Positions 11,589 through 22,509 of a DNA stretch of 64,000 nucleotides are shown in pieces. Both the position numbers and the translations under genes were made by a program. How positions within the stretch are numbered: the stretch's first letter is position 1; each line of letters opens with the position of its first letter. Below the pieces are notes generated by a model. That model had not been told where the DNA came from, ran no database searches, and was given only the letters and a program-made list of their open reading frames with translations. Source of the stretch: Gambelia wislizenii (lineage: Eukaryota; Chordata; Lepidosauria; Squamata; Crotaphytidae); assembly GCA_030847615.1 (NCBI GenBank), contig JAUMIR010000003.1:287612265-287676264 (forward strand), given 5' to 3'.

Positions 11589-12100
11589 AAACAAGATGTT
11601 ATGTCCCTAACAGCCAGTACATAGGGGGGTAGGATCTCCATGAACCTGAACTTGACTTTGAACTTGAACTTGACAGAGGTGCCTTGCCCCGCCACCTACC
11701 CGGATCAGGGCCCATGCCAACCGCCAGCAAATCATGACAAATTGTAATGCATACTGAAACAACCTAGGGAGGGTGGGTGGGACTTTGGCTCCCAGCACTG
11801 GACTGCCGGGGTCCGTGTCGGGAGCCAGCTTATATAGAGGCCCCTGGCACGGACTAGCCGCATCATCTGGCCGTGCCGGAAACGTGGCCGGAAGTTCCTC
11901 CCTCCTCCCTTGGCCGACCAATTGGGAGTGAGCACACTCCTCCTGATTGGCCAGGGCATTCGTGCCTCTTCTTCCCGGCCCTGGGGGAGAGCACCCTCCA
12001 AAGAGGGGAGGAGGAGCAGGGGCGCCGGCCAGGCCGCAAATTGGCTCACCAATGAGCCGGTAAGCCCCCTTGCTGCTGCTTTAATTGCCAACATTCAGCC
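11589..12100 (-). promoter_or_regulatory. GC-rich promoter-like block, minus strand
   Basis: A GC-rich, CpG-containing stretch that stands out from the AT-rich surroundings. On the minus strand it has several CCAAT/ATTGG words (about 11920-12056), then CTATATAAGC at about 11830-11840, in CAAT-then-TATA order. It could be internal or LTR promoter sequence of the element whose candidate LTR lies at 11364-11573, or a host promoter. A minus-strand frame across 11732-12094 is explained by high GC content and has no recognisable domain. Confidence 0.4.
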
Positions 12101-12597
12101 GTCAACAGACTCCTGCTCTTCAGGGTCTGGCATGAGATGGTCCATGTTCTGCTTCCAAGGTAGGACTGCCAGTCTTTCTGGCTCTAAGGCAGGTACATCA
12201 GCCACCTCTGGCTCTATCTGGAGTCTGTTATCTGGGTTCTCCTTTCACCTTTTCTCATCAGAGGAGGCATTTTCCAGGTAAGACATGAGATGCAAGTCCT
12301 CAGCCATGACTTTCAATAGTATCTTCTCTGTGTCACTGCTGCTACAATGTGTGCTGTTGCTCATTATGTGGGGTGGTTTTCAGGAAGAGACACCCAAGAC
12401 CTGATGCAAAAACTGTTCATGCAGCATGAAAAACCCACCTTATGGGCCAAAGCATTCAGCAAGTATCTACAACACCATTGCTAACAGGGGTCACATGGGG
12501 CAAATAGAGAGGTAACATTGTTCCTTTGGGGCAATAGCATAAAGTGGAAGGTGGAAGGAGAGTTTTTTAAAAAAAAAAACCTGAAGGCCCACACTAA
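12101..12597. other. Unannotated DNA, possibly LTR-element flank
   Basis: No domain seen on either strand. It may belong to the same minus-strand retroelement as the preceding block, but I cannot show it. Confidence 0.35.
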
Positions 12598-12919
12598 GGA
12601 CTTTATCAGAAGCATAAAATATGGTGTCATAACGATGCCACAAAATTGTGAAAGGGCATGCATATCAGATGACATTGCCCTTTCGCAGTTATGTCAATGC
12701 CAAAACCCATAGTTTTTTATTGACAGCTGAAGCTGTCAATAGATCCCCTGTGGCACTTTTGTGCCAGAATTGCTAGTGTGTGAAACTTTGCACCATTGTA
12801 CTCACGTCAATGCAGCATCTATGTCCGGCCCGGAGCAAACACTTCCAAGTGAGATCACAACAGCCAGGTAAGTGACACACTTTTTATGACCCTCCATGGA
12901 TTACTTGGGACATTTAAAA

Positions 12920-12947
12920 TGTGTGTGTGTGTGTGTGTGTGTGTGTG
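12920..12947. repeat. (GT)n microsatellite
   Basis: Uninterrupted GT dinucleotide repeat, about 14 units, inside H1. The related copy H2 has no such run at this place. Confidence 0.9.
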
Positions 12948-13042
12948 CTTTTTACAAGTTTTCTATCTTATTTTTGTTTTTGATTTTTTGTTTTTAATTT
13001 CCCATGCAATTAAGTCTCTCAATAATCCATGAGATTTCAAAC

Positions 13043-13074
13043 GAGGAAATGAACAGAGCTCTGTTCATTTCCTC
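13043..13074. repeat. Perfect 32-bp palindrome inside H1
   Basis: 16-bp arms (13043-13058 and 13059-13074) with no spacer, centred on AGAG/CTCT. The matching place in H2 (30612-30641) keeps the palindrome with a 2-bp spacer although the arm sequence differs. Confidence 0.95.
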
Positions 13075-13414
13075 TTTCATTGCTGGGGCAACCTTTGCCA
13101 GGATTAGAAGTAAGTGTGGTGGTGGAATGTTCTTTTGCTGGCATAAAAATTGATTTTTTAATGCCAGCAAAAGAATGCTTTTAAGTGGCTCATCTCATAA
13201 AGTCCTGGGATCTTCAATTTCAGCAAATTCACATTTCTGAGATAGCAGTGGTATGGTAAAGGTTAATGTTTTTGTTAGGGAAGGAATTTTTTAGGACAGG
13301 GGGCCAGAGCCTCCATAGCAGCATAACCAGGAGAGTCACCAAATATAGTTGACTAGACTCATTTTGAAGTAAAATAATATGCATTATCTTTACCCCCACC
13401 ACTCCATAGGGCCA

Positions 13415-13728
13415 TTCAGGGGTTGTCTACATGGTCAAAATAATCCTCATAGAAATCACATGGAAGGCAATCTGTCTAAAGGGACATTTGCATCAACGTG
13501 TCTTATTCAGAAGCAGGGGAGCCAAATCCACTGTAAACGCTGCCAGGGAAGCCTTTGGGACTTTCTCGGAGTTTTTAAAAAGCTCCATAGGGGATGCAAA
13601 TGTCCAATCATTAAGACAGTCACATTCAAATTCAGTGGCGGCAGATTTAAAAGTGCAAGTAATTCACTCACAGCTGCCATCTTGGCTAGGGAGCATATGA
13701 AGTTTATGGGGGCTCTATTAACCATTAA
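13415..13728. repeat. Inverted-repeat region, probable decayed DNA transposon
   Basis: GGACATTTGCATC (13482-13494) and GATGCAAATGTCC (13593-13605) form a perfect 13-bp inverted repeat about 100 bp apart. Near the left side is AGGGGTTGTCTACATGG (about 13418-13434), similar to the GGTTCGTTTACAT end of the MITE at 43188. The outer limits are uncertain. Confidence 0.45.
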
Positions 13729-14077
13729 GGACTTTTTCGGACAATGTAAAAATAATGCTAGCAGCGTCACCAGGTTGCAACGCTGCAGCGCTAGAGGGCG
13801 TCAGTTTCGTACGCCGCTCCTTCCCAGCGGTACTGTTGCAGTACCGCTGGGATATTTGACCGTGATATTTTTGCTTTCTGTCATCATATTTTACTCGTGA
13901 TCAATGATGTGAGTAAAATATGACTGTAAAAGCAAAAATATCACAGTCAAATGTCCCAGCGGTACTGCAACAGTACCGCTGGGAAGGAGCGGCGTACGAA
14001 ACTGACGCCCTCTTGCGCTGCAGCGTCACAACCTGGCAACGCTGCTAGCGTTATTTTTACATTGTCCGAAAAAGTCC
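13729..14077. mobile_element. Foldback element FB1 (GGA-TTT family)
   Basis: 349 bp that is almost entirely one inverted repeat around a centre near 13902. The ends are GGACTTTTTCGG and CCGAAAAAGTCC, flanked by the 3-bp duplication TAA (13726-13728 and 14078-14080). Each arm also holds its own smaller hairpins, for example a 13-bp perfect stem (CCCAGCGGTACTG against CAGTACCGCTGGG) and a GCAGCGT / ACGCTGC stem. Central loop: TTTTACTC ... GAGTAAAA, shared with FB2 and FB3. It has no coding capacity; open frames across it are by-products of the inverted repeat. Confidence 0.9.
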
Positions 14078-14100
14078 TAAGACAGGTTACAGTGCTGCAA

Positions 14101-14742
14101 ATTACCCAAATGGTAGTCACCAATGGCTTCTCTTCATCCTGGAGAGAAGTGACTAGTGGGGTGCCCCAGGGTTCTGTCCTGGGCCCAGTGATACTCAACA
14201 TCTTTATCAATGACTTGGATGAAGGAATAGAGGGTATGCTTATCAAGTTTGCAGATGACACCAAATTAGGAGGGGTAGCTAATACCACAGAAGACAGGAT
14301 CAGAATTAAAAATGACCTTAACAGATTAGAAAGCTGGGCCAAAACTAACAAAATCAATTTCAACAGGGAGAAATGTAGGATACTACATTTGGGCAGTAAA
14401 AATGAAATGGACAGATATAGGAAGGGGGAAACCTGCCTTGATGGCAGTTCATGCAAAAGGCATCTAGAAGTCTTAGTCAACTGCAAACTGAATATGAGTC
14501 AGGAGTGTGATGCAGCAGCTAAAAAAGCCAATGCAATTCTAGGCTACATTAATAGGAGTATAGTGTCTAGATCAAGGGAAGTAACGGTGCCACTCTATTC
14601 TGCTTTAGTCAGACCTCACCTGGAATACTGTGTCCAGTTCTGGGCACCACAATTCAGGAAGGATATTGAGAAGCTGGGACATGTCCAGAGGAGGGCGACC
14701 AGGATGGCGGGAGGTCTGGAAGCCATGCCCTATGAGGAGTGA
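14101..14742 (+). pseudogene. CR1 reverse transcriptase, C-terminal part
   Basis: The frame runs uninterrupted from the RT palm to a TGA at 14740-14742. It contains [20 protein letters not shown] (RT motif B region), the catalytic FADD in KFADDTKLGG (about 14245-14274), and the CR1 C-terminus with [18 protein letters not shown]. The N-terminal half (endonuclease and finger domains) is missing, so it cannot work by itself. The stop falls in a place where other copies read through, so the last few residues are also lost. Compared with the minus-strand copy at 36940-38877, this one keeps the catalytic aspartates. Confidence 0.9.
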
Positions 14743-15122
14743 CTTAGGGAGCTGGGTATGTTTAGTCTGGAGAAGAAAAGGCTAAGAGGTGACATGATAG
14801 CCATGTTTAAATATTTGAAGGGATGTCATACTGAGGATGGAGAAAGCTTGTTTCCTGCTGCTCCAGAGTCTAGGACACGGAGCAATGGGTTCAAACTACA
14901 GGAAAAGAGATTCCACCTAAACATTAGGAAGAACTTCCTGACAATAAGAGCTATTCAGACATGAAACACACTGCCTCATAGTGTGGTGGAGTCTCCTTCT
15001 TTGAAGGGTTTTTTAACAGAGGCTGGATGGCCATCTGTCAGGAATGATTAGATTGTGTATTCCTGCATGGCAGGTGTTGTACTGGATGGCTCTTGTGGCC
15101 TCTTCCAACTCTTTGATTCTAT
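14101..15122 (+). mobile_element. CR1 LINE, 3' third
   Basis: 5'-truncated CR1 starting within the RT (ATGGTAGTCACCAATGGC) and extending through the 3' UTR to CTCTTTGATTCTATGA. The left edge is 23 bp from the foldback FB1. Confidence 0.92.
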
Positions 15123-15285
15123 GAAATTGTTATTTCTTCAGACCAGATCATTTCCTCCCCCTCGTATAGATAAGCCCTCAGTCTCCAGAGTATAACTACA
15201 CTATGAGGAGGAGAAAGAAAAAGAGGATGATATTTATACTTATATTCCACTTTTTCCTCAGAACTACAACTCAAGATGATGTTGG

Positions 15286-15503
15286 CCAAATCCACACTAC
15301 ACAAATAATCCAGTTTGAAATGGAATTATTTGCCATGGCTCCTTCCTATGGAATCCTTGGATTTGTAGTGTTACATGGTCTTTAGCCTTCTCTGCCAAAG
15401 AGTGCTGGTGCCTCACCAAACTACAAATCCCAGGATTCCATAAGAAGGAGGTATGGGAAATAACCCAGTTTCAAACTGGATTATTTATGTTGTGTGGATT
15501 TGG
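15286..15503. mobile_element. Short palindromic MITE (ACAAATCCC family), copy 2
   Basis: Long inverted ends: CCAAATCCACACTACACA with TTGTGTGGATTTGG, and AATAATCCAG with CTGGATTATT. Inner words GGATTTGTAGTG and CTACAAATCCCAGG are also inverted. 218 bp, no coding capacity. Confidence 0.82.
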
Positions 15504-15746
15504 ATCCTGAGAATTACTCCTAGCCATGTCTCCTAAAATCTCCATTCTCATAATTTTGTGGAGCAATATTCCCTTTTTTACATGTTAAAAAACACATTTT
15601 TGAGGAATTTCTGAAGTGTTAAAATTCACAAACACCAAGGTGTAGCTATGGGGTTGCAAACTGAGGAGACACCCCCTCCCCGAAATTTTACTTCCTTCCT
15701 CAAATTTCTAGCATTGCAATAACTTAAAACTTCACTTGCAAATGTG

Positions 15747-16080
15747 GGACTTTTTTCAGACGCTCTAACCCTCCTCCCCATGGAGGTCGGGATAAGGATG
15801 CCGCTGTCCTGCTTCTGGCAGTCACTTCTTCACACCCCGTCCTCCTCCTGTCCTTCATTCATTCTCCCTCCATCCTGGAGTGATGGAAAATGTGCCACTG
15901 TTTATTGATGGAAACTTCCATCAATAAAAAGCAGTGTCTTTTTTGTCCTCCCAGCACAGAGGTAGAACAAACGAAGGCTGGGAGGAGGACGGGGCGTGCA
16001 GAAGCGACCTCTGGAAGCGGGACAGCGGTGTCCTCCTCCTGACCTCCACGGGAAGGTTTTTAGAGTGTCTGAAAAAGTCC
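15747..16080. mobile_element. Foldback element FB4 (GGA-TTT family, variant arms)
   Basis: 334 bp with ends GGACTTTTTTCAGACGCTCT and AGAGTGTCTGAAAAAGTCC, almost fully inverted around a centre near 15912 (TTTATTGATGGAA / TTCCATCAATAAA). The arms share no obvious sequence with FB1-FB3 apart from the termini. The flanks GTG and TTA do not match, so a target duplication is not visible. Confidence 0.82.
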
Positions 16081-16413
16081 TTAGAAATACAAATTAGGCA
16101 TCCAAAGAAAGGGAGCAGGCAAAGTTACCATGGGAATGCAAATACAGTCAATAGAAGAGTTCTATGTGTGAACGATTTTAAAGGTCTCAGTCTCTGTAAT
16201 GCTAGAAATTTGGAAACTGAAGGAAAATTTCATTTGGGGGGAGAAAATTCTTAAGGGGGACAAAGCCTTAATTTTGCCCCCCCTCCCAGTAGCTGCATCC
16301 TGACAAATATGCATAATTATTGTTTTGATTAACAGATCCAGTTAAATGCATTTTCCTGTCTTTTGTATCTTTACCACTGTGTTTCCCCTTCACATATAAA
16401 TTGTAGAGGAACA

Positions 16414-16733
16414 CAGTAGGATCTCTGTATGCATGGGGGATTGGTTCCAGGCCCCCCGCGGATAATAAAATCCGCAGATAATAGTGAATGCCCCCGGTCA
16501 CCATTGCCGCCATGGGAGCCATTCCAGGGAGCCAAGGGAAAAGGGAGGTGAGACCTCTCCTTTGCTCCCTTCACCCCCCTTCACCGTTGCCACCATGGGA
16601 GCCATCCCAGGGGGCAAAGGGAGGAGAGACCTCTCCTCCTCCCCTCTCTCCCCCACCCAGCCCCCTTGCTGTCACCAACCACAGATAATTGCATCACCAG
16701 ATGGTGAATCAGCGGATATGGGGGTTTCTACTG
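16414..16733. mobile_element. Tigger/pogo-like MITE, copy 1
   Basis: CAGTAGGATCTCTG at the left and TTTCTACTG at the right are imperfect inverted ends. The next bases (GGGGGATTGGTTCCAGGCCC, AAATCCGCAGATAAT) are wording known from Tigger-type Tc1/mariner MITEs. The inner part holds two imperfect tandem copies (~85 bp) of a GC-rich unit beginning near CACCATTGCCGCCATGGGAG (16500) and CACCGTTGCCACCATGGGAG (16582). TA follows the right end; the left flank is CA. Confidence 0.65.
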
Positions 16734-17519
16734 TAGTAGGAACTGTAGCATTGTTTTTTTTTCATATTACTCTGAAGCTTGGTATAGTATACTAATGCCA
16801 TTTGTTCATTGATTGGAGGGGTGGAAGTTACAGTCAAAAATGACTGGGTCAAAAATGGTCTCAACAAAGGCATGGCATTTTGTCCTCTGGGGAACCTTGA
16901 TGTCCCCAGTCAATGTAATGTATCAGAATGAAAAAATCTTATGCCAGTTTAGCAAGCCATGATGCTAAAGAGCAAAGGCAAAATATTCCAGTTGTCATTA
17001 AGTTGGCCCATTAAGGAATTCTCAAGAGGATTCAGGAAATATACAAAGTATACATTAACCCCTATTAATTACTACTACTAACCCTCCCCCACTCTAACAA
17101 CTGTGCAAATTCTACTTTGTTGTTCTTGTTAGTTGCCATCAAGTTGGTTTCAACCTATGTTGGAAAGAAGTAGGAATAGAGAAAGACCACATTGCAAATG
17201 GACTGATTTTATCAAGGAAGAGTTTGCAAGTCTTAAACAGGGCTGTTGACACCTGGGATCCTTGGAAGTCTCTCCTTCATAAGATCCTTTACTGAGCATT
17301 AATGTATTTTCCAATGAAGCACATCCTCTCATTTTGTGCCCAAAGTATCATAGCCTCAGTTTAGTCATATTAACTTCTACTGAAAGTTCAGGCATGATTC
17401 AATCAGGGGTGCCAGTTACATGACAGGATAAAGTTCGTGAAATTCCAGATTACTGTTCTTTCACATCAGCAGTGCATAATTCACATGAATTATTGCTTAT
17501 TTGGAAGATGCGGTCAGTT
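16734..17519. other. Unannotated DNA
   Basis: No gene or clear repeat seen. Confidence 0.4.
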
Positions 17520-18440
17520 TCGGTTTTCATAGTTTACACAGGCAAAGGGGGGGGGGCATGGCCTCCAAATGATTAAAGCCAGGCAGGAGGTGGGGAGGGA
17601 GCAAGGAGGGGGTCGCCCAGGAGGGAAGAAAAGCACAAACAAACAAAAGAACGATGGAGCGATCTGTCAGTGGCAGCATGCTCACACACACACTCACACA
17701 CCACCCAATTTCCCAATCATCTTCCCTGCCCCCAAAGCCTTAAATAAAGACAAAGGAGTGAAGGAAAGCACAAACAAACAAAAGAATGATGGGGCGATCT
17801 GTCGGTTGCAGCACGCTCACACACACACTCACACACCACCCAAGTTCCTGATCATCTTCCCTGCCCCGAAGACTTAAATAAAGACAAAGGAGTGAAGGAA
17901 AGCACAAACAAACAAAAGAATGATGGTGCAATCGGCCGGTTGGAGCACGCACACGCACACACACACACCACCCAAGCAGGGGCTAGCCCCATTCCCGATC
18001 GTCTTCCCTGCCTCCAAAGCCTTCCTTTGATACAAACAGGAAGGGCTCAGAGTAGATTTCCCAAAGTGGGTTGCAAGCAGAAGACGAGGCAAATGGCAGG
18101 CTTGGTGGATTTCTCTCTCCAACACCCCCGTCTCTTTGGAGAAGGCACAATGGTCACTCCAACTAATCAGGATTCAGCGCTGCTCACGCTAATTCGAAAA
18201 GGTTGCTGCAAGTTCACACAGACATTTGCGAATGGTTAAGTTCACATGACCAATTGTGCACATTTTTGCAAACTTTATCAAAAAAAGTTGGGAAAACTAG
18301 CGAAAGCTGATATTGCGCAACTTATGGGTTTTTCATTCTCTCTCCTTCTGAAAAGGGCGGTGTGGCTTCGAAATGCATGGGAACTATCAGGCTTCTTGTC
18401 GCATTCTTTGAGGATTTATTTTGCCGTGTAAACGCCCCCG
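17520..18440. mobile_element. Candidate TIR element carrying a minisatellite
   Basis: The left edge has AGTTTACACAGGCAAAG and the right edge TTTTGCCGTGTAAACGCCCC, which are inverted with respect to each other. The right edge also resembles the TIR of the MITE at 43188-43950 (GCTGTGTAAATGAACC). The block differs from its surroundings in composition. Edges are approximate and no target duplication was confirmed. Confidence 0.45.
17629..18030 (+). repeat. Minisatellite, three ~134-bp units
   Basis: Units begin at about 17629, 17763 and 17897 with AAAGCACAAACAAACAAAAG, followed by GATGG, then an ACACAC run, CACCACCCAA and TCTTCCCTGCCCC. The spacing is 134 bp each time. The third unit diverges and gains an insertion after about 17965. 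The open frames here just read through the repeat. Confidence 0.88.
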
Positions 18441-20700
18441 GGACTCATTTATTTTCATGTATTTGTTTCTTTTTTGTTTTGGTGGTCCATAGTATCCTAA
18501 AACTGTTTTTCAGCACCACATTTAAATTGAACTGATTTTATCCCAGTCAGCTTTCTTCTCTGTCTAGCTTTCATAACCATTCATAAAACTGGAAATCCAC
18601 CCTTAATACATTAGAAGTCCAACAGCTCAGAAAATACTCCGCAGTACATGATGATTAATCTGAGCTTGGTTGGGGACACTTTATTACTTTCACTGAGGCA
18701 AGAGAAAAGATGGGCAGCCATTTGCATCTCATTTTGTTTTAATACTTGTAATTACTAAAATGCAGCAAACACAAATTATTACTAGGTCATTAACTGGCTT
18801 CAAACACTTTTTACGGCTAGGAAATAATCTAAAAGGTTGCCAGTTCTAATAAATAAATGATATAGAATCCAAACAATAATCTGAAAGGGATTTTAAAAAC
18901 ACCCCAGCAAAGAATGTCACAGTTATCTATGCAGGTTTGTACTATAATTTACACAAAGCATAAAAAGAAAATATCTTCACAATCTTGCATCCATTGATAC
19001 CTGTCAGATTTTGGGAATAGAGGGAATTTAATGCTAATTGCACTGTGAATTGTAGAATATGTGATTCTGTAGATGCTTTCTCCCACACACACAAATACGT
19101 ATGTGGTGGTGGAATTATAAAAACTTAGAACATATCAGCATAACATTTTAAGGATTATTAAGAATATAGTCAATTATGAAATACCATGTAATCCCTCAGA
19201 AACTTTCTTGGGTTATTAAAAAAATAGTCAAAGCTAAATATTAGCTGGCAGTTTATTTTTAACAGCTAAAGTGATACTAGTAACATTGTGGCAGAAGTGT
19301 CTTACTCCTTAGATGAAATGAGAATTGTTGGATTCATGAATTCATTAGAAGTGAAGCCAACTGCTTCCAGGTATATGTTCATAAGTTTTAGACCAGACTC
19401 CCTCCACCCAGTGCCCTCCAGATAAGTATAGCTCCCACAATTCCCTGCCAGCATTGCCTTTGGAGATGAAAGACAGGAAGATACATCAACTAGCACTTTT
19501 TTCCTGACAATTAGTCTTCTTTTATTATTTATTGCAACAAAGCTAAACCTGAAGTGAATTTGTAGCAAGAAGGATTTGCTATGCTTTAATATTCTTCTCA
19601 TGAAATTAACATTAATTAGTACTTTGATGTGCTTATAATATTTATAAACACTGTAAAAATAATACTATGGATTGGATCCAGATTTATGATGTATGGGTAA
19701 GTCAGGATCCAAGCCAAAGTGATCAGTTAATAAATATTATGGTGCTGTGAAAATTTATCCTCAAAATTAAAGAGTGCAGCCTTCCAGGGAAATGTCAAGA
19801 TCCTCACAACAGATGTGTATTTCTTGTACAAAAGGAAAAAAACCCAAAAAACATTGGATAAGCTCTTACAAGAATGGGAAGCCACAATCATAATCTTCAG
19901 TCAAGCCACAGTGACAGTTGCACATTTCTCTTTTATTTATAACTGTTAATTGGATTGTTCTTGCTAAACTAGAAGAGGTATGCAAATTAGGCCAAAATGT
20001 TATCAAGTAGTGAACGAGTTTGGATTCATTTATAAAAGTAAAATTTGGATTGACATTTCCCAAAAGATCAAGGCCTGCATTGAAATAGACCAGTTTTTCA
20101 AGTTCCTCTTATTCAGTCATGTTACAAATTTTTTTCCAGTGCCATCTGCTGAGTCTTTTAAAAATGAAATGTGAGGCTCAGCTAGAACCTGTCAAATGTA
20201 AAGCAAATATTCATGAGATACCAGAAAGCACCAAAGAGTATTCATGAATCACCAAGGCTGATCACAGCTTGAAGACCACTATAAAGAAACAGAAGACAAT
20301 AAGACAATAAGGGTCATAAAAATAAAAATGGCCACAGTTTTCCTGATTATTTTGGAAAGTTTGGCTTATTTTTCAGCTGTAGATTTTCCAAGGCCTTAAC
20401 TGTGACTAGGGATATCTTGGCACATCTCTAATCACCACTACCACAAAATTCTCCCTGTGACAATCTTACTATTGATAAAGGTTCTCTGTCCCTCCCCCAG
20501 CAACCCACACATAGATTGGTCTTTTCCTGCAGCAGCTAGCAGGAATGAAAAAGAAATCAATATCAGGATCCCTGGTGTATGTGTGCATGCACATGGGCAT
20601 GCACACATGGGCATATATACACAGGTGCCTCATGAACCCAATCCATCATCAAATGTAGTTTCTGTGGCCAAAAGTCTTGGGCACCCCTATATTATAGGTA
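18441..20700. other. Unannotated AT-rich DNA, no gene seen
   Basis: About 2.2 kb without a recognised repeat, the longest such stretch in the left half. Some parts (roughly 19560-20230) could be old conserved non-coding sequence, but I have no alignment to show it. No exon-like frame is supported. Confidence 0.4.
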
Positions 20701-21047
20701 CAGGTTGAATATTTCTTATCCAAAATGCTTGGGAGCAGAAGTGTTCCATATTTTAGATTTTTTTCCATATTTTTGGAATATTTGCATATACATAATGGGA
20801 TACCTTGGGGATGGGACCCAAGTCTAAACACAAAATTTATTTATGTTTCATATACACCTTACATACAAAGCCTGATGGTAATTTTATACACAACTTATTT
20901 AAAAAATAATTTTGTGCACAAAGTAAAGTTTTCGTAGAATGAACCATCAGAAAGCAAAGATGTCACTATCTCAGCCACCCATGTGGACAATTTTGGATTT
21001 TGGAGTATTTTGGAACTTGGAATTCCAGATGAGGGATACTCAACCTG
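20701..21047. mobile_element. Tigger-like Tc1/mariner non-autonomous element
   Basis: The ends CAGGTTGAATAT and ATACTCAACCTG are inverted repeats. The left flank is TA, and the right flank CA may be a decayed TA. The body (CCTTGGGGATGGGACCCAAG, GAACCATCAGAAAGCAAAG, CAGCCACCCATGTGGACAA) closely resembles, from memory, a Tigger-group MITE known in mammals. 347 bp, non-coding. Confidence 0.75.
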
Positions 21048-21391
21048 CATTCCATGTTCATTTCATTTTTTTCTGATAATGTCTCTCAACTAACACACCT
21101 AAACCACTTGAAAAAAAATGAATCCAAATGTGGAATAGAGTAGTTCTAGGGATTACATTTGCTATTACAGTATATTTCCCTGGAAGCAGAGCTAGGGCAA
21201 AAAATTGCTACTTCCATAGCTTGGGGATTCTGGGAGTTGCCTTCCAAAAAGTAACTTTTCTAACTTTGTCTCTGAGTAAGCCCCAGTGAATTCTATAGAC
21301 CTTATTTCTGATTAGACATGTGGAGGCCTGCAGTTTTAAAAGAGGGTTAAAATAAAAGATAAGTTAGACAAGTTAACATTTAACTTCTTAA

Positions 21392-21529
21392 CAGGGATGG
21401 GGAATGTGTTGCCCTCCAGATATACTGGAGTGATAATCCCATCATCCCTCATCAAGGACTATGGTGGCTAGGACTAATGGGCATTCCACTTTAACAAGAC
21501 CTAGGAAGGCCATAAGTTCCCCATACCTG
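21392..21529. mobile_element. hAT-type palindromic MITE
   Basis: CAGGGATGGGGAATGTGTTG at the left and AAGTTCCCCATACCTG at the right are inverted ends. The middle contains the familiar CCATCATCCCTCATCAAGG section. 138 bp. An 8-bp target duplication is not clear. Confidence 0.7.
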
Positions 21530-22024
21530 TTCTAACCATATTACTATGATTGTTAAGTAACCGCATGACAGAAGCACCCATGGTCTGAACTAAGAGCTTC
21601 TCAGAAAATACACTTCTATATTTACTCTGTGGGTAAACTGCTATTATTGCCTTATCACAATGCAAAACTTGTACCTAGAGTACGAGTCACAGAACGAATG
21701 TAGTATCTTTCTAATCTCTTAATAGGCACACAATATATGTACAGCACACAAATTATTGTATTTCATACAGAATATGCAAACATAAAAATTCAGCATAAAA
21801 TGTAGAAGGGAGAGTTGGCTGAAAGTACAACTCCCCCCCAAAAAATAGTCCTCTTAGGGATGGGGGGGGATAATAAATATTAAAAAATATAGTTGAAAAA
21901 CAGATTAGAAAATCATGGCAAGGACAATCCTAGAAAGTGGGTTAGGGTTTGGGGGGGTGCAGGAAGATAGTTTTGATTTGATTTTGATTTTATAGAAAAC
22001 AGGATTTCCTTCACAGAAGCAGTA

Positions 22025-22180
22025 TTTTTTGTGAAGAAAACATTTTTGTGAAGAAAATGCGTTCTGTGCATTAAACTTACTTTCTGCTCAGAAATGTTTT
22101 CTGCACAAAATGACCTTCCCCCCTGTGTAGGGAACTTGTTTACTGTGCAGAAAATCCCACTTTCTCTGCAAAAACAACCC
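22025..22180. repeat. Degenerate TGTGCAGAAAA-type repeat, locus 1
   Basis: Several spaced variants of one word: GTGAAGAAAACAT, GTGAAGAAAATG, CTGCTCAGAAATG, CTGCACAAAATG, TGTGCAGAAAATC and CTCTGCAAAAAC. Similar clusters occur at 28075-28235 and 42600-42830. Confidence 0.55.
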
Positions 22181-22509
22181 CGTATGTATTTTTGTTTTCA
22201 CTGACTAAGTCCTGAAGTACAACTAGCCTTTGAAAACTGCACAGTTTTTAACAACTTTCTCTCAAGAAGAAGCAAAATGGTAAACATATTCATTCTTGCC
22301 TTCAGTAACAACATATACAAAGTTTTACTTCATTAAACTCTACTTCTAACAACAATACTCCTTGGAGACAGAGGGTGATTCTGTTCACATTTCTTGGAGA
22401 ATCATGATAATCAAGCATTCTGAGAATCAGGCATTCTGAGGTTAACTGCATCCAATATTATATCTCTAGAAGAAAGGTTAATCCCATTGCAAACATGGGT
22501 TTTGATTCT

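Larger units (their letters stand above)
12598..13205 (+). mobile_element. ~600-bp TIR element (GGA-TTT family), copy H1
   Basis: Ends GGACTTTATCAGA and TCTCATAAAGTCC are inverted repeats. The body is collinear with copy H2 (30179-30768): GTGAAAGGGCA, GTGAGATC, a consensus-like splice donor CAGGTAAGT at 12865-12873, GACACACTTTTTATGACC, a perfect 32-bp palindrome at 13043-13074, and a second hairpin (about 13132-13148 with 13154-13173). It carries no coding capacity. The flanks (TAA left, TGG right) do not match, so the target duplication has decayed. A (GT)n run lies at 12920-12947. Confidence 0.8.

Noticed and set aside
11732..12094. 120-codon minus-strand open frame in GC-rich DNA
   Set aside because: Open because of high GC; overlapping frames on both strands, no domain.
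13379..13900. 173-codon plus-strand open frame
   Set aside because: It runs from one inverted-repeat region into foldback FB1, has no domain, and the palindrome creates mirrored open frames on both strands.
13947..14486. 179-codon minus-strand open frame
   Set aside because: It is the antisense of the CR1 reverse transcriptase at 14101-14742 plus the foldback arm.
16484..16795. Overlapping Pro/Gly-rich frames
   Set aside because: Come from the tandemly duplicated GC-rich centre of a MITE.
17629..18030. CRISPR-like array
   Set aside because: Three long 134-bp tandem units with no short spacers, in a vertebrate genome; a minisatellite.
17569..18239. Long open frames with TNKQKND repeats on both strands
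   Set aside because: They only read through the 134-bp minisatellite; the repeat length is not a multiple of 3, so frames change between units.
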